Positions 5,497-6,606 of a stretch of 6,606 nt of DNA are shown here, piece after piece. How positions within the stretch are numbered: position 1 is the stretch's first letter; each line of letters starts with the position of its first letter. The notes below the pieces were generated by a model. That model was given only the letters and a program-made list of their open reading frames with translations, was not told the origin of the DNA and did not search any database. A program made the translations under genes and the position numbers. This DNA comes from JBHEMT01 sp046262435 (GTDB lineage: Bacteria; Chloroflexota; Dormibacteria; Aeolococcales; Aeolococcaceae), in assembly GCA_046262435.1 (NCBI GenBank), contig JBHEMT010000009.1:1-6606 (forward strand). Direction: 5' to 3'.

Positions 5497-5994
5497 TCAG
5501 GCCCCTCGGTCGGTGGCCGGAAACCCGGGGCGGGGGGTCAGCTCGAGGTCGACCGGTGGGGTCTCCGGGCAGCGCCAGACGATGTACGGCTTCTTCCAGC
5601 GGTCGTGGTACTCGTTGCCGCTGCGCACCGCCTCCGCGTACGCGGTGCGAAAGCGGGCGGGATCCTCCGCCAGGATGGCCTCGCGGAGCGGCGCCAGGGC
5701 GGCGCTCAAATAGTCGTCAACGTCGCCCGCGTACTTGGGGCGGGTCACGTTGCCCAGCTCGAAGAGCTTGATCGTGTGGCGCAGCTGGTAGTGCGCTAGC
5801 GGCCAGTTGCCCGCCGCGGCGGCGTGGTAGAGGCGCCACATCCGGTCGCCGATCTGAGGCATCAGCCTGGCCAGGCCGGGCTGGAGGGCGAAGACGTCGG
5901 CTGCGGTGACCTCGCGCGTCGCCGCCGTGGCGGTGGGGCGCGCAATGGGGAGCCGCCGGCGTTTGCCCTGCTCGGCGTCGGTCTGGTCAGCCAC
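5497..5994 (-). CDS. Uncharacterised 165-aa helical protein
   Basis: Function unknown. The GTG start at 5994 was chosen because AGAAGGAG lies 8 nt upstream; an ATG at 6060 would add 22 residues across that site. Residues 1-30 are charged and probably disordered (KRRRLP at 11-16). About 33-135 looks like four helices: LARLMPQIGDRMWRLYHAA (41-59), NWPLAHYQLRHTIKLFEL (63-80), AGDVDDYLSAALAPLREAIL (89-108) and ARFRTAYAEAVRSGNEYH (113-130). A Trp/Pro-rich end follows (KKPYIVWRCPETPP, 134-147). The GNWPLAHYQL and KPYI-x-W patterns resemble a conserved bacterial family of four-helix-bundle proteins that I recall but cannot name. There is no CxxCH haem motif, signal peptide or membrane helix, so it is probably cytoplasmic. 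It precedes pcm on the same strand and is divergent from an ECF sigma gene that might control it. Confidence 0.85.
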   Translation of the reverse strand: MADQTDAEQGKRRRLPIARPTATAATREVTAADVFALQPGLARLMPQIGDRMWRLYHAAAAGNWPLAHYQLRHTIKLFELGNVTRPKYAGDVDDYLSAALAPLREAILAEDPARFRTAYAEAVRSGNEYHDRWKKPYIVWRCPETPPVDLELTPRPGFPATDRGA

Positions 5995-6002
5995 TGGCGC
6001 GG

Positions 6003-6010
6003 CTCCTTCT
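6003..6010 (-). promoter_or_regulatory. Ribosome binding site fixing the GTG start at 5994
   Basis: The minus strand reads AGAAGGAG, then 8 nt, then GTG. This is the best Shine-Dalgarno match in the window and decides the start of the 165-aa protein over the upstream ATG codons at 6060 and 6048. Confidence 0.8.
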
Positions 6011-6015
6011 CTGTG

Positions 6016-6042
6016 ACATCGCGCCCGCTCGGGCGTTGTTCC
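6016..6042 (-). promoter_or_regulatory. Possible ECF-type promoter with a dyad in the spacer
   Basis: The minus strand has GGAAC (6042-6038), 16 nt, then CGATGT (6021-6016). GGAAC is the common -35 core of ECF sigma promoters. The spacer holds the dyad CGCCCG-AG-CGGGCG (6035-6022). Transcription would begin near 6009-6010, right at the Shine-Dalgarno site of the 165-aa gene, which is a tight fit. The -10 part is a weak match, so this is a candidate only. Confidence 0.3.
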
Positions 6043-6091
6043 CAGCATGATCGCCAGCACTGCCCTTCAGGGTGCAGTCCGGCCGGGTCCC

Positions 6092-6098
6092 GAGGGGG
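6092..6098 (+). promoter_or_regulatory. Ribosome binding site of the ECF sigma gene
   Basis: GAGGGGG lies 5 nt before the GTG at 6104. The other in-frame start, ATG 6047, has no such sequence and would add 19 residues unlike the family's usual N-terminus. Confidence 0.5.
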
Positions 6099-6103
6099 TT
6101 GGC

Positions 6104-6606
6104 GTGGTCGACGAGCGCCTGCCCTTCGAGGAGGTGTACCGGCGTCACGCCGACGCGGTGTACCGCTTCTGCCTTTCCCAGCTCGGCAACCGTGCCGCCG
6201 CCGAGGACGTCGCGGCCGACACCTTCAGCTCCGCCTTTGCCGCGTACGAGAGGGTGCAGCCCGACGAGGCCGGGCTCCGACCCTGGCTTTTTCGCATCGC
6301 TCGCAACGCCGGTATCGACCACGGACGGCGGCACCGCCGGTTGGGCTTCCTCTTCGGCCGGCTGGGCCGAGCGCAGGCACCGCCCCCCGACGTGGAGTCG
6401 CTGGCCGGTCTGCGCGCCGAGCTCCGCGACGTGCTCAGCGCCATGGCCGCCCTCGGCGCGAGGGACCGAAGCCTGGTGGGTTTGCGCATCGCCGGCGGTC
6501 TGTCCTACAGCGAGATCGCCGAGGCCATGGGAATGAGCGAGGGGGCGGCGCGCACCGCCACCCACCGTGCCCTGGGGCGGGTCCGGGCCTGGGTTGAAGG
6601 GAACGA
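6104..6606 (+). CDS. ECF-type RNA polymerase sigma factor, 3' end missing
   Basis: 167 residues are visible and the frame is open at the window end. ECF sigma factors direct RNA polymerase to stress or signal-specific promoters, usually with GGAAC-like -35 boxes. Region 2 (about 8-79): FEEVYRRHADAVYRF, then AAAEDVAADTFSSAF (31-45), where the family normally has AeD-x-x-q-e-tF, then LRPWLFRIARNAGIDHGR (58-75) ending in basic HRR. A short linker with a PPP stretch (93-95) follows. Region 4 (about 103-163): VLSAMAALGARDRSLVGLR and the helix-turn-helix LSYSEIAEAMGMSEGAAR (133-150). About 167 residues already cover both regions, so little of a minimal ECF is missing unless it has a C-terminal extension. 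No anti-sigma gene is visible; one may lie past the window end. It is divergent from the 165-aa gene, with 109 bp between the starts. Confidence 0.93.
   Translation, partial: MVDERLPFEEVYRRHADAVYRFCLSQLGNRAAAEDVAADTFSSAFAAYERVQPDEAGLRPWLFRIARNAGIDHGRRHRRLGFLFGRLGRAQAPPPDVESLAGLRAELRDVLSAMAALGARDRSLVGLRIAGGLSYSEIAEAMGMSEGAARTATHRALGRVRAWVEGN

Noticed and set aside
5987..6565. 192-codon minus-strand frame opposite the sigma factor
   Set aside because: It is codon-aligned antisense to the sigma factor frame, which has clear region 2 and region 4 motifs.
5824..6597. 257-codon plus-strand frame near the right end
   Set aside because: It overlaps the 165-aa gene and the sigma factor in another frame. 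Its Arg/Gly/Pro-rich translation is typical of a GC-rich shadow.

Overview
This window is high-GC bacterial DNA with dense gene packing, GC-rich third codon positions and short intergenic gaps. The lineage cannot be fixed from one window. The sirtuin and the zinc-ribbon Tim44 protein look like versions I associate with high-GC, actinobacteria-like soil bacteria. The DnaK, however, carries the extra segment in its ATPase domain (about residues 75-98) that actinobacterial and Firmicutes DnaKs lack. A GC-rich Chloroflexota or Dormibacterota-like genome fits best, but this is inference.

Layout. (1) Bases 1-2078, plus strand: the 3' part of a sirtuin gene (Sir2 NAD-dependent deacylase), then a small four-helix membrane protein whose stop overlaps by 4 bp the start of a Tim44-like, membrane-anchored zinc-ribbon protein with a Gly/Tyr-rich N-terminus. 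(2) Bases 2079-2253: convergent intergenic region with a strong intrinsic terminator for dnaK. (3) Bases 2254-4167, minus strand: a complete dnaK (637 aa) standing alone, without grpE or dnaJ beside it. (4) Bases 4168-4374: divergent promoter region. (5) Bases 4375-4728, plus strand: an unrecognised 117-aa protein. (6) Bases 4742-5994, minus strand: an uncharacterised 165-aa helical protein followed by pcm (protein-L-isoaspartate O-methyltransferase). (7) Bases 6104-6606, plus strand: the start of an ECF-type sigma factor gene that runs off the window, divergent from the 165-aa gene.

How the parts may work together. DnaK (folding) and Pcm (repair of isomerised aspartate) both belong to protein quality control. 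The Tim44-like protein is a membrane protein whose mitochondrial relative tethers an Hsp70 to the import channel, so its position next to dnaK is suggestive although the two genes are convergent. The ECF sigma factor may control the divergent 165-aa/pcm pair: a GGAAC-N16-CGATGT sequence resembling an ECF promoter lies in front of that pair. Two plus-strand genes have a TAnnnT hexamer 6-7 nt before their ATG and no Shine-Dalgarno site, which suggests leaderless transcripts.

I see no mobile element, CRISPR array, tRNA or rRNA. I do not see a clearly new defence or metabolic system. The most unusual points are a DnaK whose otherwise near-invariant substrate-binding motif is changed, the Tim44/DnaK juxtaposition, and a nested inverted repeat around the pcm start.
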